From NCBI RefSeq assembly GCF_001625305.1, contig NW_017804076.1, positions 1,687,646-1,751,645 of the forward strand: a stretch of DNA of 64,000 nucleotides. Direction: 5' to 3'. The notes under the pieces were generated by a model, which made no database searches, was not told the DNA's origin, and saw nothing but the letters and a program-made list of their open reading frames with translations. Source of the stretch: Branchiostoma belcheri. Its lineage: Eukaryota > Chordata > Leptocardii > Amphioxiformes > Branchiostomatidae. The translations under genes were made by a program, and so were the position numbers. Below, one piece after another: positions 24,801-32,713 of this stretch; the first letter of the stretch is position 1; the number at the start of each line of letters is the position of its first letter.

Positions 24801-25370
24801 TACACCTTCCTCATCACCTACGTCATCCCGCTGGTCTTCTGCACCTTCAGCTGTTCCTTCATCGTCCGGAAGCTGCTGACCAGATTCAGCATCAGTCACG
24901 CTCAGAAGACCGACGCGCAGGCCAGGCAGACCCGGCGGACGTCCTGCATGGTGATCGGGGTGGTGGTCCTCTTCGCCTTCTGCTGGCTACCGAACCACAT
25001 CATTAACCTCTGGTTCGTGTTCAATCCCGAGCCACCTAAGGTAATAACAGACGTACTAGCGTGGACCAAGACAATCGCACTCATTCTCTGCTACTCAAAC
25101 TCCATGCTGAACCCTTTCGTGTACACACTGCTCGGTGAAAACTATCGCCGCTGCCTGCGGCAGTCGTTCCCTTGGCTGTTCAAAAAACGTATCCTGCGTA
25201 GAAGCGCTCTCGCCACAGGCCGAAGCTCTAGCTCCTCCCGGCCGGGTAAGACCACAGAAATCACGCTAAGATCCTCTGCCGCTAGACCTGTTATCGTTAC
25301 CTTTAACAACAAACGCCCGCCTTCTAGAGCGATGACGTTTGGCTCAATCGAGGAAGAACATCGGACCTAG
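11116..25370 (+). CDS. Gene A: kisspeptin/galanin-receptor-like class A GPCR (3 coding exons)
   Basis: Predicted neuropeptide receptor of the plasma membrane, expected to couple a peptide ligand to G proteins. CDS = join(11116..11442, 23055..23190, 24676..25370), 1158 nt, 385 residues. Seen: N-glycosylation sequons at N3, N11 and N18; TM1 with GNSLVIY (N46); TM2 LAVTD (D74); Cys101 and Cys181 placed for the TM3-ECL2 disulfide; DRY at 125-127 followed by CAIVHPL; CWLPNH at 257-262; NPFVY at 300-304; a basic, Ser-rich tail with YRRCLR just after TM7. Splice sites are gtaagc, acag/gtaaca, gtacac and accag/gttct; intron phases are 0 and 1. The start ATG has a purine at -3 and G at +4. TM1-TM3 resembles KISS1R/GPR54 most, TM6 galanin/allatostatin-A receptors; the subfamily is inference. 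Introns 3 and 4 of genes B and C are absent here. Intron 1 is very long (11.6 kb). Candidate poly(A) signal AATAAA at 25784. Confidence 0.85.
11536..11577 (+). pseudogene. Duplicated 3' end of gene A exon 1 with its own splice donor
   Basis: A second copy of the last ~42 nt of exon 1 (FGFTMCTIVPYMIQ) with the same cag/gtaagca donor lies 93 bp downstream of the real exon end. The following intron sequence is also repeated (the block ending in cttcctgatgttatgatgat occurs near 11500 and near 11665). This is a tandem duplication of about 11400-11533 into 11535-11690. No acceptor or upstream coding part accompanies it, so it is probably not a functional exon. Confidence 0.85.
11691..12832 (+). other. 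Gene A intron 1, unannotated part
   Basis: Contains 11706-11810, a dispersed repeat (caaagctaaatacatgtatg) also at 49850-49940 and partly at 26936-27000. No coding sequence seen. Confidence 0.5.
12833..13003 (+). repeat. (CT)n-rich microsatellite
   Basis: About 170 bp of ctct/tctgtct repeats in gene A intron 1. Confidence 0.9.
13305..13462 (+). repeat. (GT)n-rich microsatellite
   Basis: Imperfect tgtgtg runs interspersed with tgatgtg in gene A intron 1. Overlapping short ORFs are artefacts. Confidence 0.9.
13500..13660 (+). repeat. Dispersed repeat shared with 54350-54480
   Basis: Shares cccagatgggttgaatgtac, catatctggtctg, ggatataaaacata and ctaagtactgaaagtct with the later copy. Family unknown. 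Confidence 0.6.
13985..14215 (+). mobile_element. tRNA-derived SINE
   Basis: Pol III-type A box (gtggcgtagcgg) and B box (GGTTCGAGTCC) in a tRNA-like head, then the body cttgggaaaggcat, ctttcctcacttaac and a 3' end gaaatgttgcaataaaataa. The head is tRNA-like but continues into the SINE body, so it is not a tRNA gene. Confidence 0.85.
15048..15283. mobile_element. Foldback MITE with 9-bp target duplication
   Basis: Terminal inverted repeats start taccctggatgccaaact and end agtttggcatccagggta, with further pairing through cagccaagagccc / ggggctcttggctg. The 9-bp sequence actatctac flanks it directly at 15039-15047 and 15284-15292. No coding capacity. The 9-bp duplication fits Mutator-like elements (inference). 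Confidence 0.88.
16110..16245. mobile_element. Short MITE (GGCCACAGCAAGTAA family)
   Basis: 136 bp with ends ggccagagcaagtaaatttt and, inverted, ggccacagcaagttattttt; inner block atgacatcctccgcagactc. Related to the full copy at 50415-50807. Confidence 0.85.
16476..17043. mobile_element. MITE, GGCCATGTTGATTTGATTAT family
   Basis: Ends gccatgtcaatttgatcata and, inverted, ggccttgttggtttgattat; both followed inward by atggatgaca. The interior repeats the gtaaatcgtacaa block twice. Confidence 0.85.
17095..17665 (+). mobile_element. 5'-truncated LINE (C-terminal ORF2, 3' UTR, tail)
   Basis: The frame 17100-17492 (130 codons, ending FILQTGRFV) carries the zinc-knuckle-like pattern C-x-C-x8-H-x4-CPLY that closes non-LTR ORF2 proteins (CKCGHFKETAVHYFLHCPLY). 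It is followed by a UTR and an aataaaataaaataaatg tail. It lacks endonuclease and reverse transcriptase, so it is a dead fragment. Confidence 0.75.
17666..18821 (+). other. Gene A intron 1, nothing recognised
   Basis: AT-rich with no conserved frame. Includes a small direct repeat of attccaattcatatat near 18187-18215. Confidence 0.4.
18822..18875. repeat. Perfect 54-bp palindrome
   Basis: Arms ttttgtataccagtagtgg and ccactactggtatacaaaa flank a central (TA)8. It forms a complete hairpin or cruciform. Confidence 0.95.
19715..19960 (+). mobile_element. LINE 3' end, same family as 8641-8935
   Basis: Shares cataagactttgggaatggt, tcgtatgtgatttgagtaat and gtatacccggtattgcctgc with the earlier copy and ends aactgaaataaattgc. 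Confidence 0.7.
20150..22745 (+). repeat. Duplicated intronic blocks upstream of gene A exon 2
   Basis: Block 20150-20520 (aagtccttgtatttaaagtg, gtggagtaaagtggacaat) recurs at 21985-22335. Block 21610-21965 (gaccgagtacttgtg-like, taattggttcat) recurs at 22345-22745. With the family R copies at 21182 and 22785, this part of intron 1 has been amplified and rearranged. Confidence 0.75.
21182..21424 (+). repeat. Family R repeat, copy 2
   Basis: Starts gcaaagcaaatgcataatgt and ends tatgctttcctttggtaaac; core tgcaacatgatgtaacccaa. Non-coding. Confidence 0.75.
22785..23033 (+). repeat. Family R repeat, copy 3 (20 bp from exon 2 of gene A)
   Basis: Very similar to copy 2 (gtctaaatccctcctgctat). Its end (tgttttccttcggtagac) lies about 20 bp upstream of the exon 2 acceptor, so it must supply much of the branch-point and pyrimidine region. 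Confidence 0.75.
23055..23190 (+). CDS. Gene A exon 2 (TM3 with DRY, ICL2, start of TM4)
   Basis: 136 nt, from ttttacag/gtaaca to ggatag/gtacac, phase 0 in and phase 1 out. Encodes VTVQATCITLAVLSIDRYCA and onward through ICL2 to CTWI. The VQATC motif before DRY is a kisspeptin-receptor-like feature. Exact length matches exon 2 of genes B and C. Confidence 0.9.
23303..23427 (+). repeat. Duplication of gene A exon 2 3' edge plus intron 2 start
   Basis: The stretch 23181-23302 begins at the last ten exon bases (acatggatag) and runs into intron 2 (gaaggattgacataac, cttcaagatgtcagacc). It is followed at once by a diverged copy, 23303-23427, again starting acatggatag. The copy's donor reads gaatag, so the GT is lost. 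Confidence 0.8.
23577..23645 (-). mobile_element. SINE tRNA-like head remnant
   Basis: Minus strand: tttcgtggcgtagaggttag (A box region) and cccgggttcgaatccgc (B box) separated as in a tRNA. No SINE body identified with certainty. Confidence 0.55.
23790..23937 (+). mobile_element. LINE 3' end with (GATT)n tail
   Basis: ttcagcctttgactgcaacg, aataaaccagttttgattga and ttgattgc end. Same pattern as 49319-49450. In gene A intron 2. Confidence 0.6.
24676..25370 (+). CDS. Gene A exon 3 (TM4-end to C-terminus, intron-less)
   Basis: 695 nt from tccaccag/gttctt to the TAG at 25368-25370. It encodes ECL2 with Cys181, TM5, a basic ICL3 (QARQTRR), TM6 CWLPNH, TM7 SNSMLNPFVY and the cytoplasmic tail. In genes B and C this region is split by two further introns (before TRR and before the x-IALFLSY equivalent); here both junctions are fused in frame. 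Confidence 0.9.
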
Positions 25371-25494
25371 TGTCTTAAAGAGAAAGCTTATACTATCACA
25401 AAAATTGAAACCATCAGATTTCAGTCTGCTACTGAAAGCTCCATTGTTCACACATCAGTGAAGGCCTGACTTAGACAGTTTCAACTTAGACAAT

Positions 25495-25662
25495 AACAAC
25501 AAACGCCCGCCTTCTAGAGCGATGACGTTCGGCTCAATCGAGGAAGAACATTGGGCCTAGTGTCTAACGAGAAAGCTTGTGCTATCCTAAAAATTGAAAC
25601 AATCAAATTTCAGTCTGCTACTGAAAGCTCTAATGTTCATATATCAGTGAAAGCCTGACTTA
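25495..25662 (+). repeat. Tandem copy of gene A 3' end (last codons plus 3' UTR)
   Basis: 25306-25480 (aacaacaaacgcccgccttc, then the last coding bases, the stop and UTR) is repeated at about 25495-25662 with few differences. The copy retains the GAC-GTT-GGC-TCA-like coding end (ACG TTC GGC) and a TAG, but lies beyond the gene's stop, so it is untranslated 3' UTR or flank. Confidence 0.9.
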
Positions 25663-25783
25663 GACAGTTCTGTCAGAAAGTTCACGACGGTACTGTTCGA
25701 AGTTCAAGAACTTCTGAAATACTAAGACAGACAAGTAACTGGAATATGGTTGCACATAAACCAAGCAACTTCATCTAAGCAAG

Positions 25784-25789
25784 AATAAA
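25784..25789 (+). promoter_or_regulatory. Candidate poly(A) signal of gene A
   Basis: AATAAA 414 bp after the gene A stop, followed by an A-rich run. First canonical hexamer seen downstream; not tested by transcript data. Confidence 0.4.
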
Positions 25790-26509
25790 AAAACACTAAC
25801 CATACCTCTGAGGCATTGGTTGGCAGTTACATGCACAGCTCTAAATCCCAAACCTATATACCAATCTCTACGTAAACCAAATTTAGAGACTACATTTTAC
25901 AACACCAGAATTACAAGCCATATTTATAGACAACAACTATCAAAACTATAATTCAGCAGCGAGGAAGGCATTTTCAAATCAGCTCCATATACGATGTGTA
26001 GAGAGGACAATGCTAGGAGTTGTATGAATGTAAATGAAATGAATTGTAAATTTATAAATAGTATAATGACAAAAAACTGACAAGCAGTCACAAAATTAAT
26101 CAGGACGACTCGGACGGTATTGGGCCGAGTCGACCAGGGAGATGGGCCGAGTTGTCTGGGCCGAGTTGGTAATGGTCCGAGTCGTCCGACATTCCTCACA
26201 AAATAGGTGGTTCCGCCATTCACCGAAGATAAAACAGAATTAATTTATCACTGGAAATGGAAACTACTCTAAATTGAATTTGATCTGATTTAATTCTTTA
26301 AAAACCATCAATTACATGTGACCCCAGGACTATCACAAAGCGACAGCATTAAGGATAAGTAGAGAACTTCCTGGGTTAATTGGGAAACTGAATCTTCACT
26401 CCTGTATGAAGGACTGATGATTGCGAGCTATCTATCTAGGTCTCTCCCACGATGTCTTCAAAGAAAGCTTGCCCGTGGTGTACCACGTGAATTTCTGATG
26501 AAAGCTCTG

Positions 26510-26932
26510 CAAGGGACGTACATGAAAGTCCTGAGAACTTCAAAGGTTTGTTAGATCGTCGTGTGTGAGGAGATTTGTAATGATGGTTTATCTATTTTGT
26601 TTAGATGGTTTATTTTAGTGTTCTAGGCGACCTGATTTTTTTCCTTCATCTCAATTTTTTGTCATAACGCTCATGAAAGTCCTGGCCACTTCGAAGGTTT
26701 GTTAGATCGTTGTGTGTGAGGAGATTTGTAAAGTTTACACGATTTATTCTTGTGTTTTAGGCGACCTGATTTTTTTCCCTTCATCTCAATTTTTTGGTCA
26801 TAACGCTCATGAAAGTCCTGGCCACTTCGAAGGTTTGTTAGATCGTCGTGTGTGAGGAGATTTGTAAAGTTTAGATGGTCTATTTCAGTGTTCTGGCCAA
26901 ACTGATGTTTTTCCTTCATCTAAATTTTGTTT
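26510..26932 (+). repeat. ~145-bp tandem repeat, three units
   Basis: Three units contain ctcatgaaagtcctggccac / catgaaagtcctgagaactt, gtttgttagatcg, gtgtgtgaggagatttgtaa and gacctgatttttttccttca. Downstream of gene A. Confidence 0.88.
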
Positions 26933-27236
26933 GTCACAAAGCTAAATACATGTGTAAAAAAAGTCAACCTACGTACAGAATATATATATCAGCGGCAACA
27001 ATAGAGTCTCAACTATTTTCTAACATGTAGTCCCTAATATGTGAATTTGGTTACTTCCTAAAGGCTCCAGGACAGACAACGATGGAAAATACATGAAAAT
27101 AGAATTTCTATTGATCCTTTTCGATCGACTCAACACACAGATAGGATTATCCATTTAGTGGACAGTCTCCTGTGGCCTAAATGTGGATTACCTTAGAAAC
27201 ACGTTGTTCCAGTTTGCCGAGTTGGTCTATGTACAA

Positions 27237-27711
27237 AGGCCATGTCGATTTGATTATATGGATGACATCCACGCGCGCATGATTTAAAAAAAGTTTTTTT
27301 TTACCATATTGTGATTCGTACACAGCAGCCACAAAATGAGCAAATGCATGCCGTTAATTGCAAAAAAAAAAATATTGCAAAACGATCCTAATGTACCAGA
27401 ATGCCAAAAACCATTTCCAAAGAATTTTTTTTTAAATGTGAAGAAATGAAAATGTCCATCATTCGCCATACCATACTCAGTATGTTTATTCATATCTTCA
27501 ACCTTCAGCAGTATCGACGAGTACATACGGAAGAAGATGACCATAGGAGCTACTAAGGGCTATCCGCCTTCTGGCTCCTGACTGCAATTCAGGTTCAGGT
27601 AAATTCATGACCACGGCATGGCAGCGTTTTTGCTTAACTTTTTATTCGCACGCTCGCATAAGTGTTTTGATTCCCAGAGGATGTCATCCATATAATCAAG
27701 CCAACCCAGCC
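27237..27711. mobile_element. MITE, GGCCATGTTGATTTGATTAT family, with insertion
   Basis: Ends ggccatgtcgatttgattat and, inverted, ggctgggttggcttgattat. About 100 bp (27508-27607) interrupts the usual ttcaaccttcatgaccacg junction seen in other copies. Confidence 0.85.
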
Positions 27712-27961
27712 TTACATGTACCTTTTCGGTACTGCTGATTGAAGTGTCAAAACTCACCAAAGGTCATCCGTCAAGAGAATAGATACCTTCTAGTCTGACC
27801 TGTACTTAATCGTTATCGTAATGCGTTTCATGATCTTTTCTGACATTTCGTCCTTCCCATGAGGATTAACTGGTCCATCTTCTATATTGACCTGTTAAGG
27901 AGAATTGCTGATTTCGATAAAAACATGTGCAACCCATACGTTAGTTTACGTCTGCTCTGGA

Positions 27962-28325
27962 TCTTAAAGTCATCAAGTGTGATTACAGGGCAGCAAAACT
28001 GGAAATATTCTGAATAAGGCAATCTTTGTGATATTGACACATACTGCTTCACATTAGCACATTTGAGTCAGCATTTCAGACTTTTGGCAATTAAAACTAC
28101 ATAAAAAAGCCCCAAGATGAGTCTTTTATTTTCTGGGTTGTACCCTAAAAATCAGCCCAGCGCCCTTCCAGTAACCATTTTCCGTCAGAATTTTGGGAAT
28201 TTTTGCTCCATGACGGTCAATATACATTGGGATAGTATGGTTGCAACTCAGTATGTAAATAAATGACTAGAATATTGTTCTTGAAATCGGGTTTCCAAGC
28301 CCTAAAAACTGCATTGGATACCTTT
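27962..28325. mobile_element. MITE of the AATCCAATGCAATTTC family
   Basis: The left end tcttaaagtcatcaagtgtg and the inverted right end taaaggtatccaatgcagtt match the pattern of the 30336 element; also shares ccccaa.. and accctaaaa blocks. Confidence 0.55.
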
Positions 28326-28606
28326 AACTGTGGCATCTATACCGTCACTTTGACGCGTAGATATTGGGGATATCCGTTTGGTCTTTTAGGTTGACATTTT
28401 GTTGGCATTTAGTTTAATGGGGTTGACGTCTGGTCAGATTGTACACTTTACCTTTGCCATATCAGGACCAACTTTTCTATCTAGACACTGTCTTTGTCCA
28501 CGCTGTATCAATTTTGAACAACGAGATATCATATATGATATACATGTCCTAAACTTCATACTTTACAAGTGATCGACATGTGTACGTACATGTAGGCCAA
28601 AGATCA

Positions 28607-28974
28607 GGCTATGTTGATTTGATTATACCGATGACATTCTCTGGGAACACAAAAACTGATACGAGCGTGTGAATAAAAAAAGTTTGGCAAAAAGTTGCCT
28701 TCAATATGAAATCTACGTGGTCAAGAAGGTTGAAGAAATGACTAAGAACATGGAGCATGACAATTACAAACTCTTAAGTTTCATTTCTTGGAATTGGTTT
28801 TGGCATTCTACAAAATTAGAATTTTTTTCCAATATTTCTTTTTTAAGCTAGGGCGTATATTTTCTCATTTTGAGCAAAACGATTTACAGTATGGTCGAAA
28901 ACGTTTTTTCTGGAACGGGCGAAAATTTATGCTCGCGTGGATGTCATCCATATAGTCAACTCAACATGGCCTAA
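28607..28974. mobile_element. MITE, GGCCATGTTGATTTGATTAT family
   Basis: Ends ggctatgttgatttgattat and, inverted, ggccatgttgagttgactat; near-terminal cgtgtgaataaaaaaagttt and gtatggtcgaaaacg blocks typical of the family. Confidence 0.9.
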
Positions 28975-29329
28975 GCCCCATCTGTGTCTGTATCAGCAGG
29001 TTATGCAAAAAGAACTGGACTCCTGGTTTTTGTTGAAAAAATTGCAGAGCTTAACCGATGTCCGTTATGTAAAGGTGGTGTTCACGGTTCGATGTAATTG
29101 CCAGGTTTAGAAGGATTGACATAGAACCTATATTTAACCTGTACATTCTGTATATAACGTCCGTCCTTGTAGTTATTGTCGGTGACCTGAAAACGTCTAT
29201 ACCATGTTTCGGCTCTACCTTTCCACACACAGTAATCTCTACAGAATGTCATCACGTCCACCCGTTAATTACATGTAAGCCTCTCTGTACGTGGCCTGGT
29301 ATACAAACCTATTACAGCTATCGAGTCTT

Positions 29330-29575
29330 TGGTCTTGTTCACACGGAAACGGTGTAACTGATTTCGATCCAGATTCTACCGAAGCCGGATTCAAGTGGCC
29401 CCATCTGAACGATCCAAATCGCATTGAATGCGCCTGTTTTATCACACAACAATGAATGTAGCTTAGGCGAATCGTGCTCGGGCACGGTTTAAAAGGAACG
29501 CGTGGCACGTACCCCAGATGTGAGGAGTGCGATTTACGCGAATCGCGGTTCAGGCGTCTCCATGTGAACAAGGCC
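29330..29575. mobile_element. MITE with TTGTTCACAYGGARACG ends
   Basis: Imperfect terminal inverted repeats ggtcttgttcacacggaaac and, inverted, ggccttgttcacatggagac; inner cgattcgcgtaaatcgc. The minus-strand ORF inside it is not a gene. Confidence 0.65.
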
Positions 29576-30335
29576 TTTTTATTCTTCGCAAAAGGAATAT
29601 AATAGGTTTGGATACCAGGCTACTCTGTATGAGCGAGTGACCTAGTTAAGTCATTTATGATGTACACACATTTATTACTACTTCAGTTCCTATCAGTTGT
29701 GCCAATGTGTAATTGAAAAAGAAAACACTAATCATAGAGACCATCGTGGCATGTTTTTGTTGTGCTAATTAGTAATCAGTATTGGAACCGTGTGTGTGCA
29801 TACATTGAGTTTAATGACACAAGATATCGGAGTCGAGTTCGATGTTCTATGAAATACTAATCTGAAGGTAAACGTGAATAATTGTATCTATGATGTATAT
29901 ACAGTATAATCTAAAAATGTATGTATATATCACAGAAAGTATCTGTTTTGTAATTTTCTTCAGTTTTCTTGTAGTAGATAACAGTATAGACTTTGTTGTC
30001 ATTTGTAATACGTGTTCTGACGTTTGAAATTTGTTCTTTCTCCAAACATATAACAGATAAATAGTTATAAAATGCAAGTGCAATATTCTATAACTACAAA
30101 ATACAAGATATCGATGCTGCAAACCGTATGGAGATTTAAGACTTATACATAGATGTACTATTGGTAAATGTTAACTTCAGCATATTATAATATTATTCTT
30201 TCTATATACTCAATTCCACGAAGATTTACATGTAACTTTGCTGTACATACTATTCGAAAATATACATAATGCTTGCAAACGATGGTAACAACAGTATAAC
30301 ATTGGAAAACTTACAACCTACTACTATTTGGTTAG
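29576..30335. other. AT-rich intergenic, nothing recognised
   Basis: No supported coding frame or repeat structure. Confidence 0.4.
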
Positions 30336-30701
30336 CTTTAAAGGCATACAATGCAATCTCAGAACGGCAAAACGAAAAGATATTCTGTATGATAAAATAA
30401 GTCTGATATATTTGACATTTACTGCCATTTCTTAGCACTTTCTTGTCGTAAAGCGTTTGAAATAGCCCCAAAACAATCGAAGTGCTGCGTATACTTTTGG
30501 GGTAAATAGCTAGAACCAGCCTAACATGTAAAACAAACAACAGTTTCCGTCAACGACATCGTATTTTTGCCTCACAGATATCAGTATGCTATGGGATAAG
30601 ATTGATTCAACTTACTACATTAAAAGAAAGACCCAAATATTGTCTTTGAAAACCCAGTTTTGCTGCGTATGTCCTGAAATTGCATTGGATTCCCTTAGAG
30701 C
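30336..30701. mobile_element. MITE of the AATCCAATGCAATTTC family
   Basis: Ends aaaggcatacaatgcaatct and, inverted, aagggaatccaatgcaattt, both followed inward by gcaaaac. The interior has tgctatgggataag. Partial copies at 6677-6935 and 51366-51620. Confidence 0.75.
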
Positions 30702-31558
30702 TGGTGACATCTAAATGCATACCTGTAACATCTTTAGTAACCTGAAATGTCTATACAATATGTATCCTACTACTTAACTGGAATGTTACTGAACTACAGG
30801 TTTGCCTTCACGCCTATGCCAAGATATCGTTAAGTATGCCCAGCAGTGCCCGTTGCTATTCCCGTAGATTATGAATGGTGGCGCTTCTGGACTGTTGCGC
30901 CACTATGCAATGTATTGTACAAGCAATGTAAAGTTACTAGTATTACAAACAATATGAATGTTTTTTTTTCTCTGAAGTTTGGAAATGGAAATCATTTTTT
31001 GTCTAATATACTTTCTTTAACTCAGTGCATCATCAGGGTAAGGTGAACGATTGAGAAAACATACAATAATCATACAATACGATTTTCTAGGCCAATGACA
31101 TCTCAGAAATTCCTTGATGTCACACATCAGAGAAGCCACGTGGCAATCTCTCACTGGGTAAGTCTATTGAAGAAGACCAGAGTGACTTGTCGAACGCTCT
31201 AGGTGAGAAAGAACCCTAGCATTTGTGTCAAAACAAAAGTTATACCTTTAAACATGTAACTACGAACACTGATGAACTTTCAAGATGGTCAGAATTTTAT
31301 CCACAAAGTTAAGGCAGTTTGGTCTTGTCCTTCACACTTCAGACGCATCCCCAGCTTCCTTGTCGGGTCCACACGCGTCCGGGTCCGTTGCCAGGGTGAT
31401 TTTGATAGCCGGTATGTCGGAGCGGCCTGGTCCGGATCTCCTGCATGTCTGGGGCACAAAACATATAGTCTTCAGCAAGACGGCAAATAAAACACACCAT
31501 GATGGCATGGATTTTCGGTCGATCTCGTCAACTTGCGTCCACCCACTCGCTGACTCTT

Positions 31559-31684
31559 TGGAAGCCGGAAGCGTGATGACGTCAGGGCGCATCAAAAGTG
31601 GCGGGAAAACGCGGAGGGAGATTCCGTCTTCCCGCCAGTTTTAATTCACTCATGACGTCACCACACGCTTCCGGCTTCCGGAAT
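31559..31684. repeat. Inverted repeat with two TGACGTCA sites
   Basis: Arm ggaagccggaagcgtgatga then CGTCA (31560-31584) pairs with 31653-31679. An inner ggcgggaa / ttcccgcc pair lies within. Each arm carries the palindrome TGACGTCA (CRE/ATF consensus). Confidence 0.75.
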
Positions 31685-32156
31685 GTCAGCCCAGTGGATC
31701 ACTCATCTTACAAAGGTTGACGTGTTTGACTGAAAATTGATGGAGTTTCTAACCTTTTTTGCGTTGGAACAAAGTATAAACTGTGGATTTTACCAACACA
31801 GATAAATATCTTGTATCTGTCCTTGGTGCTGAACTGTTTGATAAATGATAAATCTTTATAATTAGATTCATCAGGTTGGGAAAATCACAGTTTAACACAG
31901 CTCTGGCGCACACGTTAAATGTTTTCACCGGTACCTGTCGACGATTTTACTAGGTTGTACCAAGGAAGTTCTATAGTCCTTGGTTGTACTTGATGCCGCC
32001 TTCACACTTCAGCGTGCGGTACGGTACGTAGCGCCATCTAGCGGTGCAACGGCGCGGTACAGTCGGCAGACCATTATTACTGAGTACACCTTATAACCCT
32101 CAAACCCGTTTGAACCCAAAAATACTACATGTACATCAACATAATTACTGAATAAA

Positions 32157-32250
32157 GAGACTATTTTTTTTTCTTTTACACAACCAAGAGGTTTATTCAG
32201 CCGACGTTTCGGTGACCGTCTGTCACCTTCCTCAGGGCGATTCTGACTGG
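32157..32250 (-). mobile_element. Penelope-like element fragment with hammerhead-like motif
   Basis: Minus strand reads CCTGAGGAAGGTGACAGACG then GTCACCGAAACGTCGGC. CTGANGA, a 6-bp stem GGTGAC/GTCACC and GAAAC match the conserved core of hammerhead ribozymes known in Penelope-like retroelements. The motif sits about 300 bp below the gene B stop. Inference from motif only. Confidence 0.5.
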
Positions 32251-32539
32251 TTCACATTGCGCAGCTAAGGCGTCACTGTAATAGATGCGTTCCCAAACGC
32301 AAAAGGGAACAGTATCTACAATGCGTTTACTAACGTACAATGAATTCATAATTTTTACAACAGTTACAGGAAACCGATATTTTTCTTCATCATTACACAC
32401 ATCATTAGGTAGACATATTCTAGAATCCAATAAAATCCAGTCTATAAGAAGAAAAGACATGTGCTGGTTACGTCGGCAATATGCTGTCTTCGTAAACTGA
32501 TGGCGTTTTACACATGTAATGATGACGTGCTACACACAT

Positions 32540-32713
32540 CTACACAAGGCACCGGTACCCTACCTTCAGGGTGAGCGTTCCGTCCCGCTTCTGGTTGCCA
32601 TGACGACAGCAGCATCCGGTCTTTCTCAGGCACTTCCGGTAGTTCTCCCCAAGGAGTGTGTAGACAAACGGGTTGATGGCGGAGTTGGCATAGCTCAGGA
32701 ACAGGGCGAACAT
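32540..32713 (-). CDS. Gene B exon 5 (TM7 and C-tail)
   Basis: 174 nt with TAG at 32542-32540; acceptor tgcacag/atgttc. Encodes MFALFLSYANSAINPFVYTL, LGENYRKCLRK and a Cys-rich tail. At 32564/32563 the codon AAG is followed by gtaggg, a possible donor; if it is used, the tail continues in an unseen exon. If not, the last residues are VGYRCLV. Confidence 0.8.
   Translation of the reverse strand: MFALFLSYANSAINPFVYTLLGENYRKCLRKTGCCCRHGNQKRDGTLTLKVGYRCLV

Noticed and set aside
29269..29571. 100-codon minus-strand frame
   Set aside because: Coincides with a MITE bounded by inverted ttgttcacaYggaRac ends.
32197..32460. 87-codon minus-strand frame downstream of gene B
   Set aside because: Overlaps the Penelope-like/hammerhead-like fragment; no recognisable GIY-YIG or RT motif.
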